Numbered from the stretch's first letter, positions 18,719-27,371 are shown. The stretch: DNA of 64,000 bases from Actinomadura luzonensis (GCF_022664455.2 NZ_JAKRKC020000001.1:5833001-5897000); one strand, 5' to 3'. Notes: a model not told the origin generated them from the sequence alone. Numbers and translations: made by a program.

Positions 18719-20020
18719 ATGAGACTGGCGGACCCCCCGAGACCCGACGAGCTCGACCCGGTCGAGCGGGTCTCCCGCGACGAGCTGATGGCGCTGCAGC
18801 TGGAGCGCCTGCGGTGGACGCTGAGCCACGCCTACGACAACGTCCCCTTCTACCGCCGCCGCTTCGACGAGGCCGGCGTGCATCCGGGCGACTGCAAGGA
18901 GCTGTCCGACCTGGCGGGTTTCCCGCTCACCACGAAGCAGGACCTGCGCGAGAACTACCCGTTCGGCATGTTCGCCGTGCCCCGCTCGCGGATCGCCCGG
19001 CTGCACGCCTCCAGCGGCACCACCGGGCAGCCGACCGTGGTCGGCTACACCAGGGGCGACCTCGACGTGTGGGCCGACGTCATGGCCCGCTCGATCCGCG
19101 CCTCGGGCGGCCGGCCCGGCGACGTGGTGCACGTGGCCTACGGCTACGGGCTGTTCACCGGCGGGCTCGGCGCCCACTACGGGGCCGAGCGGCTGGGCTG
19201 CACGGTGGTGCCGGCCTCGGGCGGCATGACGCCGCGCCAGGTGCGGCTGATCACCGACCTGCGGCCGGACATCGTCATGGTGACGCCGACGTACATGCTG
19301 GCCCTGCTGGACGAGTTCGCCGCGCAGGGGCTCGACCCGCGCGCGTCGTCGCTGCGGATCGGCGTCTTCGGCGCCGAGCCGTGGACCGAGCGGATGCGGG
19401 CCGAGATCGAGGACGCCTTCGACCTGCACGCCGTCGACATCTACGGCCTGTCGGAGGTGATGGGCCCCGGCGTGGCCAACGAGTGCGTGGAGACCAAGGA
19501 CGGGCTGCACGTCTGGGAGGACCACTTCTACCCGGAGACGGTCGACCCGTTCACCGGCGAGCCGGCCCCCGACGGCGGCGAGCTGGTGCTGACGAGCCTC
19601 ACCAAGGAGGGCATGCCGGTCATCCGCTACCGCACCCGCGACCTGACCCGGCTGCTGCCGGGCACGGCGCGGCCGGCGTTCCGGCGCATGGAGAAGGTGA
19701 CCGGCCGCACCGACGACATGATCATCCTGCGCGGCGTGAACGTGTTCCCGACGCAGATCGAGGAGCTGGTGCTGCGCGTGCCCGGCCTGGCCCCGCACTT
19801 CCAGCTCCACCTGTCGCGCCCGGAGCGGCTGGACGTCATGACGGTGCGGGTGGAGGCGCGGCCGGGCTTCACGGAGCGGGCCGGGGCGGCGGCGGCGCTG
19901 GCCGCGTCGGTGAAGGCGGGCGTGGGGGTGAGCGTCGAGGTCGACGTGGTGGATCCGGAGACGCTGGAGCGGTCGATGGGGAAGCTGAGACGAGTCATCG
20001 ACAAACGTCCGGATAATTAG
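18719..20020 (+). CDS. paaK: phenylacetate--CoA ligase
   Basis: The enzyme activates phenylacetate to phenylacetyl-CoA with ATP, the entry step of the aerobic hybrid pathway. At 433 residues it has the usual length. Motifs are LHASSGTTGQPTVVGYTRGD (P-loop-like AMP-binding), DIYGLSEVMGPGVANEC, VIRYRTRDLT and GRTDDMIILRGVNVFPTQIE near the C-terminal hinge. The ATG at 18719 is chosen because it has GGGAG upstream and begins at the conserved N-terminus. The TetR regulator gene follows after 4 bases, so ligase and regulator are co-transcribed. Confidence 0.94.
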   Translation: MRLADPPRPDELDPVERVSRDELMALQLERLRWTLSHAYDNVPFYRRRFDEAGVHPGDCKELSDLAGFPLTTKQDLRENYPFGMFAVPRSRIARLHASSGTTGQPTVVGYTRGDLDVWADVMARSIRASGGRPGDVVHVAYGYGLFTGGLGAHYGAERLGCTVVPASGGMTPRQVRLITDLRPDIVMVTPTYMLALLDEFAAQGLDPRASSLRIGVFGAEPWTERMRAEIEDAFDLHAVDIYGLSEVMGPGVANECVETKDGLHVWEDHFYPETVDPFTGEPAPDGGELVLTSLTKEGMPVIRYRTRDLTRLLPGTARPAFRRMEKVTGRTDDMIILRGVNVFPTQIEELVLRVPGLAPHFQLHLSRPERLDVMTVRVEARPGFTERAGAAAALAASVKAGVGVSVEVDVVDPETLERSMGKLRRVIDKRPDN

Positions 20021-20024
20021 ACAT

Positions 20025-20609
20025 ATGTCCAGCCCATCCCGCAGGCGCGGGCACGACCCGGAGTCCGTCCTGTCGATCGCCGTCGCCGTCTTCAACGAGC
20101 GCGGCTACGACGGCACCAGCATGGAGGACCTCGCCAGGGCGCTCGGCGTGACCAAGTCGGCGATCTACTACCACGTCCCCGGCAAGGAGCAGCTGCTCGC
20201 CCGGGCCCTCGACCGGGCCCTGGACGGGCTGTTCGAGCTGGCCGCCGACGAGCGGGCGGCCCGCGGCCCGGCCATCGACCGGCTGGAATGGGTGGTGCGG
20301 CGCAGCGTGCGGCTGCTGGCCGAGCGGCTGCCGTACGTGACGCTGCTGCTGCGGGTGCGCGGCAACAGCGCCACCGAGCAGGCGGCGCTGGCGCGGCGCA
20401 GGGAGTTCGACGCGTTCGTCAGCCACCTGGTCAAGGAGGCGGCGGCGGAGGGCGCGATCCGGCCCGACCTGGATCCGGCGCTGGTGACCCGGCTGCTGTT
20501 CGGCGCGGTCAGCTCGATCGCCGAGTGGTACCGCCCGGAGCGCGGCGCGTCGGCCGATGAGGTGGCCGACGCGCTCGTCACAATGGCGTTCGACGGTCTG
20601 CGGGGGTGA
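20025..20609 (+). CDS. TetR/AcrR family regulator (PaaR-like)
   Basis: This is a 194-residue TetR-fold protein. The N-terminal DNA-binding domain (residues 10-60) contains VAVFNERGYDGTSMEDLARALGVTKSAIYYH, split here as helix 1 and the helix-turn-helix, followed by VPGKEQLLARAL. The rest is the all-helical ligand-binding and dimerisation domain. Co-transcription with paaK and the palindrome upstream point to a phenylacetyl-CoA-responsive repressor of the paa genes; that role is inferred from context and from characterised PaaR proteins. Confidence 0.87.
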   Translation: MSSPSRRRGHDPESVLSIAVAVFNERGYDGTSMEDLARALGVTKSAIYYHVPGKEQLLARALDRALDGLFELAADERAARGPAIDRLEWVVRRSVRLLAERLPYVTLLLRVRGNSATEQAALARRREFDAFVSHLVKEAAAEGAIRPDLDPALVTRLLFGAVSSIAEWYRPERGASADEVADALVTMAFDGLRG

Positions 20610-20615
20610 GCGGGC

Positions 20616-21413
20616 TCAGGTGGGCAGCTCGCCGCGTTTCGGCGCGGGGGGCAGCTTGCCGCGCAGGTCGTTGCGTATGGTCTCGCCGAGCTTCTTCGTC
20701 GCCACCCGGTTGAGCGCGCCGCCGGCCACCGCGCCGGTGAGGAACGGGCCGAACGTCGTCAGGTGGCGGCCGAGCGTCCGCATGAGGCGGTTGCGCAGGG
20801 CGGTCTTGGTGGCGGCGCCGAGCGCGAGCGACACGGACGCGGGGGCGAGGGGGTCGATCCCGCGTTGCCTGGCCCAGGCGGCGGTGAAGGCGATGGCGCG
20901 CTGGGCGCCGGTGCCGTGCACGCGCACGCCGTAGACCTCGTGCAGCTCGGCCAGCAGCTTGACCTCGATGGCCGCCACGACGATCGTCTCGGCGACGAGC
21001 TGGGCGGGGGCGGAGAGGAGGAGGGGTGGTGCGGCGAACTCGGCCGCCGCGAGCGCTCCGCCGATGGCGCCGACCGTCATCGTCGCCTTCTGGGCGGTGC
21101 GCACCAGGTCGTCGGCCAGTTGCTCACCGGTCATGCCGTGGTGGTGCTCGGAGAGGGTGTGCAGATCACGGATCGGGATGCGCGGCGCGATGTTGAGGAA
21201 GACGTCAGCCAGCCAGCGCCCGCGCCCGGCGCCGGACTCCTTCGCCTTCCTCGCCCCGGCGGACAACGCCTTGGCGAGCCGGCCGAGCAGCCTGCGCCGC
21301 TCGGCCGGCTCCAGCTCATCGGACGCGGTGAGCCTGCCTACGAGCTCGCCGACCTCCTTGTCGGGGTCGGCGATCTCGTCTCCTGGTTGACGATCTTTCT
21401 CCGGTACGGCCAC
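20616..21413 (-). CDS. EcsC-like protein
   Basis: This is a 265-residue protein with a charged N-terminal third and an alanine-rich helical core. The core includes TMTVGAIGGALAAAEFAAPP and a C-terminal region with GAVAGGALNRVATKKLGETI. The overall pattern resembles EcsC-domain proteins, whose molecular role is unknown. The assignment rests on composition and arrangement and is moderate. It converges with the TetR gene (6-base gap) and is separated from DUF4193 by 80 bases. Confidence 0.65.
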   Translation of the reverse strand: MAVPEKDRQPGDEIADPDKEVGELVGRLTASDELEPAERRRLLGRLAKALSAGARKAKESGAGRGRWLADVFLNIAPRIPIRDLHTLSEHHHGMTGEQLADDLVRTAQKATMTVGAIGGALAAAEFAAPPLLLSAPAQLVAETIVVAAIEVKLLAELHEVYGVRVHGTGAQRAIAFTAAWARQRGIDPLAPASVSLALGAATKTALRNRLMRTLGRHLTTFGPFLTGAVAGGALNRVATKKLGETIRNDLRGKLPPAPKRGELPT

Positions 21414-21493
21414 GCGATGCCTCCGTCCTCATGGTCGCGACCTTCAGGGTTCGTCGGCTCGAAGTCTCGCTCTCGTACCCTGAGGCACGGCGA

Positions 21494-21793
21494 TCAGGCG
21501 GCGCACTCCCGGCAGACCTGCTGGCCGTTCTTCTCCGAGGCCAGCTGGCTGCGGTGATGCACCAGGAAGCAACGCGAGCAGGTGAACTCGTCGGCCTGGC
21601 GGGGGATCACCCGCAGGGAGAGTTCCTCGTTCGACAGGTCGGCGCCGGGCAGCTCGAGCGACTCGGCGAGATCGGTCTCGTCGATGTCGATGCTGCCGGA
21701 CGACTTGTCGGTGCGCCGCGCCTGGAGCTCCTGGAGGCTGTCCTCCCCCAGGTCGTCGTCCGTCTTGCGCGGGCTGTCGTAGTCGGTAGCCAT
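21494..21793 (-). CDS. DUF4193 family zinc-binding-like protein
   Basis: This 99-residue acidic protein contains the conserved segment IDIDETDLAESLELPGADLS and a C-terminal pair of Cys motifs, CSRCFLVHHRSQLA and CRECAA, that should bind one zinc. It matches DUF4193, a small actinobacterial family of unknown function that lies near cutRS and hemH in Streptomyces. GGAG stands 8 bases before the ATG. A long hairpin lies 82-125 bases upstream in the presumed leader. Confidence 0.88.
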   Translation of the reverse strand: MATDYDSPRKTDDDLGEDSLQELQARRTDKSSGSIDIDETDLAESLELPGADLSNEELSLRVIPRQADEFTCSRCFLVHHRSQLASEKNGQQVCRECAA

Positions 21794-21874
21794 TGTGCTT
21801 ACTCCATCCCCCTCATCAATATGTCGGCGCGCTCGGTCGCGCGTCTTCTAACGTCCGGGAGGTCCATGTTGTGC

Positions 21875-21918
21875 CCGTTCCGCCGGGGAGATTTCCCATC
21901 GGTACCCCGCGGGAACGG
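21875..21918 (-). promoter_or_regulatory. leader hairpin upstream of the DUF4193 gene
   Basis: A 14-bp stem with 12 pairs (21875-21888 with 21905-21918, 16-nt loop) sits in the 308-base gap between the DUF4193 start and the sensor kinase stop. It could be the terminator of the leftward two-component operon or a structured leader of DUF4193. I see no gene in this gap. Confidence 0.4.
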
Positions 21919-22101
21919 ACCACGAACCTCCCGACACGCCAGGGCCTGCTGCCGACGGCAATGGTTAGCCAAATATGGCGAAACCCACAGCCTTGGCGTC
22001 ATGCACCACCGTGTTCGACGGCACATCCAACCACATGTGCGGCGTGAACGAGACGCCCCCCGTGCATCAACACGCGGACGAACGTCACGGAGCATCACGG
22101 G

Positions 22102-23394
22102 TCAGCCCTTCGGCAGCCGAATGGTCACCACAAGTCCTCCGCCATCCCTCGGCACGGCGGCCACATTTCCGCCGTGGGCCTGCACCACCGCACGGACGAT
22201 GGACAACCCCAGACCCGATCCCTTGGCGGAGTCCACGCGGTCGGCGTGGAGCCTCCTGAACGGCTCGAACAGGCTGTTCACCTCGTACGCCGGGACGTGC
22301 TGTCCCGTGTTGGCCACCTGAACAACGACGGCACCGTCCACCATTCCCGTCCGGATCCAGACTTTTCCGTTTTCGGGAATGTTGTACTTGACCGCGTTCT
22401 CCAGCAGGTTGCCGACCGACCGCTCCAGGAGCACCGGATCGCCGACGGTAGGCGCACTGACCAGTTCGGTGCTGACGCTGACGCCGTGTTCCGCGGCGAA
22501 CGGCGCGAGCTGTTCCACCGCCGTCTGCGCCACTTCCTGAACGTTGACCGGTTTGCGCACGGCGAGTTCGCGCTCGCTCCTCGCCAGCAACAGCAGACCC
22601 TCGATGAGCTTCTCGTTACGCGCGTTCACTTCGAGAAGGGTGCGCCCGAGCGCTTTGAGGTCCTCCGAAGCCTCGGGATCGGACAGGGCGATCTCCAGGA
22701 CCGTCCGGTTAATCGTGAGAGGGGTTCGCAATTCGTGGGAGGCGTTGGCCACGAATCTGCGCTGAGTGTCGAAGGCGACGTTGAGCCGGGTGAGCATGGC
22801 GTCGAAGGTGTCGGCCAGCTCCTTCAGCTCGTCGTTGGGGCCCTCCAGGGCGATGCGCTGGTGGGCCAGCGTGCTCTCCGACAGGCGGCGGGCCGTGGCG
22901 GTCATCCGCGCCACCGGCCGCAGCACCCGGTCGGAGACGAAGTAGCCGATGATGAGCGACAGGATGCCCACCCCGACCAGCGACAGCACGGCGCTGCGCA
23001 GCAGGGCGTCCTGCGCGGCCGCGACCGCGCCCTGCCGGGCGTCGCGCCAGATCAGCTCGTCGCGCGGGGTGGACCAGTTGAGGTCGGGCCAGTTGCGGTC
23101 GATGGCGGTCGCGACAATCGAGTAGACCGAGAACAGCAGCACCACCGACGCCACGAAGACCAGCGCGCCGTAGGTGAGGGTCAGCCTCCAGCGGATGCTG
23201 ACCTTCTCCGTGATCGACCGCATGCGGTCCTTCGGCGTGCGCGGGTCCACCGGCTGCCGCGGCGGGGGCGGGCCGTCCCAGACGGGCGGGCCGCTCGGCG
23301 GCGGCGCCTCCTGCACGCGCGTCGCCTTGCGCGACGAGTGCGGACTGATCATCGGATGCGTCGGCTCCGTACGGCGCTCTGCCCCGTCACTCAC
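22102..23394 (-). CDS. CutS-like sensor histidine kinase
   Basis: The 430-residue membrane kinase starts at GTG 23394, which overlaps the regulator's stop as GTGA. Domain order: Pro-rich cytoplasmic N-terminus (1-60), TM1 (about 71-97), a short extracytoplasmic loop (98-131), TM2 (132-155), HAMP, HisKA with FVANASHELRTPL (His220), then ATPase N box NLLENAVKYN and G box GSGLGLSIV. Position beside DUF4193, suhB and ferrochelatase matches cutRS of Streptomyces. The extracytoplasmic loop has no Cys, unlike what I recall of Streptomyces CutS. It should phosphorylate the regulator encoded at 23391-24044. Confidence 0.9.
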   Translation of the reverse strand: MSDGAERRTEPTHPMISPHSSRKATRVQEAPPPSGPPVWDGPPPPRQPVDPRTPKDRMRSITEKVSIRWRLTLTYGALVFVASVVLLFSVYSIVATAIDRNWPDLNWSTPRDELIWRDARQGAVAAAQDALLRSAVLSLVGVGILSLIIGYFVSDRVLRPVARMTATARRLSESTLAHQRIALEGPNDELKELADTFDAMLTRLNVAFDTQRRFVANASHELRTPLTINRTVLEIALSDPEASEDLKALGRTLLEVNARNEKLIEGLLLLARSERELAVRKPVNVQEVAQTAVEQLAPFAAEHGVSVSTELVSAPTVGDPVLLERSVGNLLENAVKYNIPENGKVWIRTGMVDGAVVVQVANTGQHVPAYEVNSLFEPFRRLHADRVDSAKGSGLGLSIVRAVVQAHGGNVAAVPRDGGGLVVTIRLPKG

Positions 23395-24044
23395 AATTTG
23401 TACCCAACCCCGGGCACAGTCTCGATCACTTGAGGCTCGCCCAGCTTCTTCCGCAGCGTCATCATGGTCACCCGGACCACGTTGGTGAAGGGATCGATGT
23501 TCTCGTCCCACGCCTTGTCCAGCAGGTCCTCCTGGCTGACGACGGCGCCCTCGGCGCGCATCAGCTCCTCCAGGACCGCGAACTCCTTCTTCGTCAGCAC
23601 GACCTCCCTGCCGTCGCGCTCCACCAGGCGCTTGCCCGGGTCGAGCCGGATGCCGGACCGCTCCAGGACCGGCGGCAGGGCGGGCGCGGAGCGGCGGCCG
23701 AGCGCGCGCACCCGCGCCACCAGCTCGATGAAGACGAACGGCTTGGCGAGGTAGTCGTCGGCGCCGAGGCCGAGGCCCTCCACCTTGTCGTCCACGTCGC
23801 CCGAGGCGGTGAGCATCAGGATGCGCGAGGCGGTGCGCTGCTCGACGAGCCTGCGGCACACCTCGTCGCCGTGGACCACCGGCAGGTCGCGGTCCAGCAC
23901 GATCACGTCATAGTCGATGTAGGAGGTCCGTTCGAGCGCGCCCCCGCCGTCGTAGGCGACGTCGACCGCCATGGCCTCGCGCCGCAGCCCCGTCGCGATC
24001 GCGTCGGCGAGCACCCGCTCATCCTCCACCACCAGCACGCGCAC
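23391..24044 (-). CDS. CutR-like OmpR-family response regulator
   Basis: This is a 217-residue response regulator. The receiver domain has the phosphoacceptor Asp51 in VIVLDRDLP, Thr in LMLTASG, and Lys101 in LAKPF. The C-terminal winged helix is of the OmpR/PhoB type (LTKKEFAVLEELMRAEGAVVS ends with the transactivation loop region NVVRVTMMTLRKKL). The GTG at 24044 is preferred over the longer frame from 24074 because it begins at VRVLVVEDE and AGAGAGGTG stands 8 bases upstream. It is translationally coupled to the kinase. Confidence 0.92.
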   Translation of the reverse strand: MRVLVVEDERVLADAIATGLRREAMAVDVAYDGGGALERTSYIDYDVIVLDRDLPVVHGDEVCRRLVEQRTASRILMLTASGDVDDKVEGLGLGADDYLAKPFVFIELVARVRALGRRSAPALPPVLERSGIRLDPGKRLVERDGREVVLTKKEFAVLEELMRAEGAVVSQEDLLDKAWDENIDPFTNVVRVTMMTLRKKLGEPQVIETVPGVGYKL

Positions 24045-24202
24045 GCTGGAACACCTCTCTCCGTCTCCGGCCACTCATTGTCCCCACAGTGGCGATAAGC
24101 GCACGGTAAGGCATGTTCAGGCGTTGGTGACCAACAGGTGAGGCAGACGGCGGGGAAATTCATGTTTCGGAGGGGACCAGGCCGGGGTATGCCTGCGGGA
24201 CA

Positions 24203-24232
24203 CCCATTGCCAGGACATCGACCGGCAATGGG
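24203..24232. promoter_or_regulatory. inverted repeat between the two-component operon and the small ORF
   Basis: Perfect 9-bp arms (CCCATTGCC at 24203-24211, complement at 24224-24232) with a 12-nt spacer lie 46 bases upstream of the small gene and about 160 bases upstream of the response regulator start. It may be an operator for either divergent transcript. Confidence 0.35.
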
Positions 24233-24277
24233 CGTACATCGCCCCCACACGGTACGAACCCCTAGAGAGTAGGTGAG

Positions 24278-24442
24278 ATGGGCGAGTTCACCACCACGAT
24301 CGAACACCGCCTCGACCAGGCTTACAAGGGCCTCCGGGAGGCCCGCAGCGCCGGCGACGACTACCTCGCCGACACGCTCACCGCCGAGATCGAGGACCTT
24401 CGCCGCCTGGCGGACGATCACGGCATCGCCCTGCCCAGCTGA
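24278..24442 (+). CDS. small conserved-looking 54-residue acidic protein
   Basis: A 54-residue frame starts MGEFTTTIEHRLDQAYKGL and ends DDHGIALPS. It is highly charged, predicted to be two helices (residues 7-22 and 26-47), with no membrane segment or Cys. The third-position G/C bias is strong, and a 15-bp terminator hairpin begins 6 bases after its stop, so it is very likely a real monocistronic gene. AGGTGAG precedes the ATG closely. I do not recognise a family with certainty. It is divergent from the CutRS-like operon, across an inverted repeat. Confidence 0.72.
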   Translation: MGEFTTTIEHRLDQAYKGLREARSAGDDYLADTLTAEIEDLRRLADDHGIALPS

Positions 24443-24448
24443 CTCGCG

Positions 24449-24481
24449 GCGGACGGCCGGAGCACGGCTCCGGCCGTCCGC
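24449..24481. terminator. strong hairpin terminator between the small ORF and suhB
   Basis: A perfect 15-bp G+C-rich stem (24449-24463 with 24467-24481) closes a 3-nt loop ACG. It lies between convergent genes and can stop both. Short GTCACC/GTCGCC repeats follow to about 24530. Confidence 0.75.
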
Positions 24482-24550
24482 GTCACCGTACCCGTCACCG
24501 TACCCGTCGCCGTCACCGTCGCCGTCACCGGGCGCGGGACGCCGGGAGGA

Positions 24551-25339
24551 TCAGGCGTCGCGCTCGGGGTCCAGCGTCACGAGCAGGTCGTGCAGCTCCT
24601 CGAACAGGCCGGGAGCCGCGCAGAGCGCGAAGTCGGGGCTCACCGGCCGGCCGTTCAGCCCGCCGAGCCGGGCCCCCGACTCGGTCGCCACCAGGCCGGC
24701 GGCGCCGTAGTCCCACGGGTTGATGCCCCGCTCGTAGTACGCGTCCACACGCCCGGCCGCCAGCGAGCACAGGTCGATCGCGCACGAGCCGCCGCGCCGG
24801 ATGTCGCGCACCCGCGGCAGCACCCCGGCCACCACCCTGCCCTGCACCGCCCGGCGGGCCTGCCCGTAGCCGAACCCGGTCGCCACCAGCGCCTGCGCCA
24901 GCGGCACGCCGGTGTTGCAGCGCAGCCGCGCGCCGCCGAGAAAGGCCCCCTCGCCCAGCGCGGCGGTGAAGACCTCGCCGCGCGCCGGGATGTTCACCAC
25001 GCCGGCCACCACCCGGCCGCCGACCTCGACGGCGATCGACACCGCCCACTCCGGCAGCCCGTACAGGAAGTTGACGGTGCCGTCGATCGGGTCGACGATC
25101 CAGCGCACGTCGGACTCGCCCGGCGCCTCCCCTCCTTCCTCGCCGAGGATGCGGTCGCCCGGCCTGGCGGCCTCGATGCGCTCGCGGATGAGCTGCTCCG
25201 AGGCCGTGTCCAGGGCGGTGACCACGTCGGTGGGGCTGGACTTGGTCTCGACCACCGCCGACATCGTGGGCCGCTTGGCCAGCAGCATGTCGCCGGCCTC
25301 GCGGGCGATGTCCTCGGCGAGCCTCAGGAAGTCGTTCAT
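24551..25339 (-). CDS. suhB: inositol-1-monophosphatase family protein
   Basis: This is a 262-residue Mg-dependent, Li-sensitive-type phosphatase. Metal-binding motifs are GEEGGE, DPIDGTVNFLYGLP and the C-terminal NPWDYGAAGLVATESGARL. It dephosphorylates inositol-1-phosphate or related phosphates and so may feed phosphatidylinositol or mycothiol synthesis. The ATG shares one base with the stop of the upstream S9 peptidase gene (TGATG), so the two are coupled. Position near cutRS and ferrochelatase matches the Streptomyces order. Confidence 0.92.
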   Translation of the reverse strand: MNDFLRLAEDIAREAGDMLLAKRPTMSAVVETKSSPTDVVTALDTASEQLIRERIEAARPGDRILGEEGGEAPGESDVRWIVDPIDGTVNFLYGLPEWAVSIAVEVGGRVVAGVVNIPARGEVFTAALGEGAFLGGARLRCNTGVPLAQALVATGFGYGQARRAVQGRVVAGVLPRVRDIRRGGSCAIDLCSLAAGRVDAYYERGINPWDYGAAGLVATESGARLGGLNGRPVSPDFALCAAPGLFEELHDLLVTLDPERDA

Positions 25340-27315
25340 CAGGCCACCGAGTCCGGGCGCTTCCACTCCTGGCCGAGCACGTGCTGAGCGAGGAAGGCGA
25401 GCACCGTCTCGTACCAGGCGACCGCGTTGCCGGGCTTGAGGATCCAGTGGTTCTCGTCGGGGAAGTACAGGAACTTCGACTCGACCTCGCTGCGGCGCAG
25501 GTCCCACCACAGCCGCAGGGCCTCGCCGATCGGCACCCGGTAGTCCTTGTCGCCGTGGATGACGAGCATCGGGGTGGTGATCCGGTCGAGGGCGCGGTGC
25601 GGCGACAGCAGGTCGTAGCGCTCGGAGCCGGGCGCGCCGAACTCGCGCTGCCAGTAGTGCGGGAAGTCGGTGGTGCCGGCGAACTGGTCGAGGTTCCACA
25701 GCGAGGCGTGGGTGACGATGGCCCGGTAGCGGTCGGTGTGGCCGGCCAGCCAGTTGGCCATGTAGCCGCCGAACGAGCCGCCCATCGCGCCGATGCGCTC
25801 GCTGTCGATGTCGTCCCTGGCCAGGGCGACGTCCACGATCGCGTCCAGGTCGGCCTGGGTGCGCGGGCCCCAGTCGCCCCAGCCGCGATCGATCATGTCC
25901 TGACCGTAGCCGGTGGACAGGCACGGGTCCGGCATCAACACGGCGTAACCGTGCTCGGCCATGATCCACGACTGCCAGCGCCACTGCCAGTCGTTCCAGG
26001 AGGCGACCGGGCCGCCGTGGATCCACAGCAGGAACGGCGCGGGGTTGTCGGCGGAGGCGCCCTCGGGGAGGACGAGCCAGCCGCGGATGGTCGCGCCGTC
26101 GTCGGCGGTGGCGGTGATCTCGGTGAGCGTGCCGGGCACCTCGGGGCGGGGCGCGGGCGAGGGCAGGTCGGTGATGCCGCCGGTCGCGACGTCGATCCTG
26201 GCGGGGGCGGGGGCCAGGTCGATCGCGCTGCGCAGCGCGTACAGGGTGGCGCCGTCGGCGGTGACGCTCAGCCCCGCGTACGCGGCGTCGTCGCCGGTGA
26301 TCCTGCGCACCTCGCCGTCGAGCGGCACCTGGAAGACCGGGCGGCGGCCCTGGTGGTCGGCGACGACGTAGACGGCCGAGGAGTCGGGCGCCCACTCCAC
26401 GCCGGAGGGGAACAGGTCGGGGGCGTAGCCGCGGCCCTCGCCGGTGGCCAGGTCGGCGATCCACAGCTCGCTGCGGGCCGAGACCTCCAGGGAGGTGAAA
26501 CGGGCGCGGGAGCAGGCCACGCGGGTGCCGTCGGGGGAGACGGCGAGCGGCCCCTCGAAGTCGTGGCCCTCGTCGGTCAGCAGGGTGCGGCGCTCGCCGG
26601 TGGCCACGTCGATGACCACCAGGTCGGTGCGCATCTCGCCGCGCGGCAGGTCCACCCGCCAGGTGGCGACCACGCTCGCGCCGTCCGGCGTCAGCTCGAA
26701 GGCGGCGTCGCGGAGCGCCTCGCCGGCGTCGGGGGTCAGCTCGCGCACGTCCTCCAGCCGGTCGGGGCCGAGCCGGCCGGCGAACAGGCGGGGCCGGCCG
26801 GGGCCGAGGTCGTGGTCCCAGTAGCGGACCGGCGCGCCCTCGTGCAGGATCGCGCTGATGCCGGCGTCCTTGCGGGCCTTGCGCCGCTCCTCGTCGGCCG
26901 CCTCCTCGCCGTCGAGCACGTCGGCGGAGAACACCACCACGTCGCCGGCGGTGCGGAACGCGCCGATCCCGCCGGGCCGCGCGGCCACCTGGCGGGCCTC
27001 GCCGCCGCCGCGCGGCAGCAGCCACAGCGCCGCGACCTCGTCGCCGGCGTCCTTCGCCGTGGGGTCGGGGCGGGCGGAGGTGAACAGGACGTCGCCGGCG
27101 GCGGTGAAGAGGGCCTGCGACTCGCCCTTGGCGGAGCGGGTCAGCCGGCGCGGCTCGCCGTCGAGGGGCACGGCCCAGAGCGCGGTCCCGTACGACTTGC
27201 CGTCGGGGTTGAGAGACTGCACCGTGGAGACGAGCCCGGAGCCGTCGGGCGAGAGCCGCAGCGAGAGAACCCGGGGGATGGCCACATAGTCACGTATGTC
27301 GTTGAATGCGCTCAC
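25339..27315 (-). CDS. S9 family prolyl oligopeptidase-type peptidase
   Basis: The 658-residue cytoplasmic peptidase has an N-terminal seven-bladed beta-propeller (residues about 1-390) and a C-terminal alpha/beta-hydrolase domain. The nucleophile is in GGSFGGYMANWLAG, the Asp in VIHGDKDYRVPIGEA and the His in FPDENHWILKP. It resembles acylaminoacyl/dipeptidyl peptidases. The start at GTG 27315 (VSAFNDIRDYVAIPR) is preferred to the upstream in-frame ATG because AGGTAGG lies about 9 bases before it. It is divergent from the ferrochelatase gene, with 56 bases between starts. Confidence 0.9.
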   Translation of the reverse strand: MSAFNDIRDYVAIPRVLSLRLSPDGSGLVSTVQSLNPDGKSYGTALWAVPLDGEPRRLTRSAKGESQALFTAAGDVLFTSARPDPTAKDAGDEVAALWLLPRGGGEARQVAARPGGIGAFRTAGDVVVFSADVLDGEEAADEERRKARKDAGISAILHEGAPVRYWDHDLGPGRPRLFAGRLGPDRLEDVRELTPDAGEALRDAAFELTPDGASVVATWRVDLPRGEMRTDLVVIDVATGERRTLLTDEGHDFEGPLAVSPDGTRVACSRARFTSLEVSARSELWIADLATGEGRGYAPDLFPSGVEWAPDSSAVYVVADHQGRRPVFQVPLDGEVRRITGDDAAYAGLSVTADGATLYALRSAIDLAPAPARIDVATGGITDLPSPAPRPEVPGTLTEITATADDGATIRGWLVLPEGASADNPAPFLLWIHGGPVASWNDWQWRWQSWIMAEHGYAVLMPDPCLSTGYGQDMIDRGWGDWGPRTQADLDAIVDVALARDDIDSERIGAMGGSFGGYMANWLAGHTDRYRAIVTHASLWNLDQFAGTTDFPHYWQREFGAPGSERYDLLSPHRALDRITTPMLVIHGDKDYRVPIGEALRLWWDLRRSEVESKFLYFPDENHWILKPGNAVAWYETVLAFLAQHVLGQEWKRPDSVA

Positions 27316-27358
27316 CCGATCGAACCTACCTCGCGCGGGAACCATCGACACTCTTGAA

Positions 27359-27364
27359 TAGGGT
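27359..27364 (+). promoter_or_regulatory. -10 box of a probably leaderless ferrochelatase promoter
   Basis: TAGGGT at 27359-27364 places the transcription start at about 27370-27372, which coincides with the GTG start codon. No convincing -35 is seen. Confidence 0.4.
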
Positions 27365-27371
27365 GGTTCAC

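Noticed and set aside
21799..22098. 99-residue frame upstream of DUF4193 on the minus strand
   Set aside because: It is rich in Arg/Cys, lacks coding bias and contains the leader hairpin; I treat it as non-coding.
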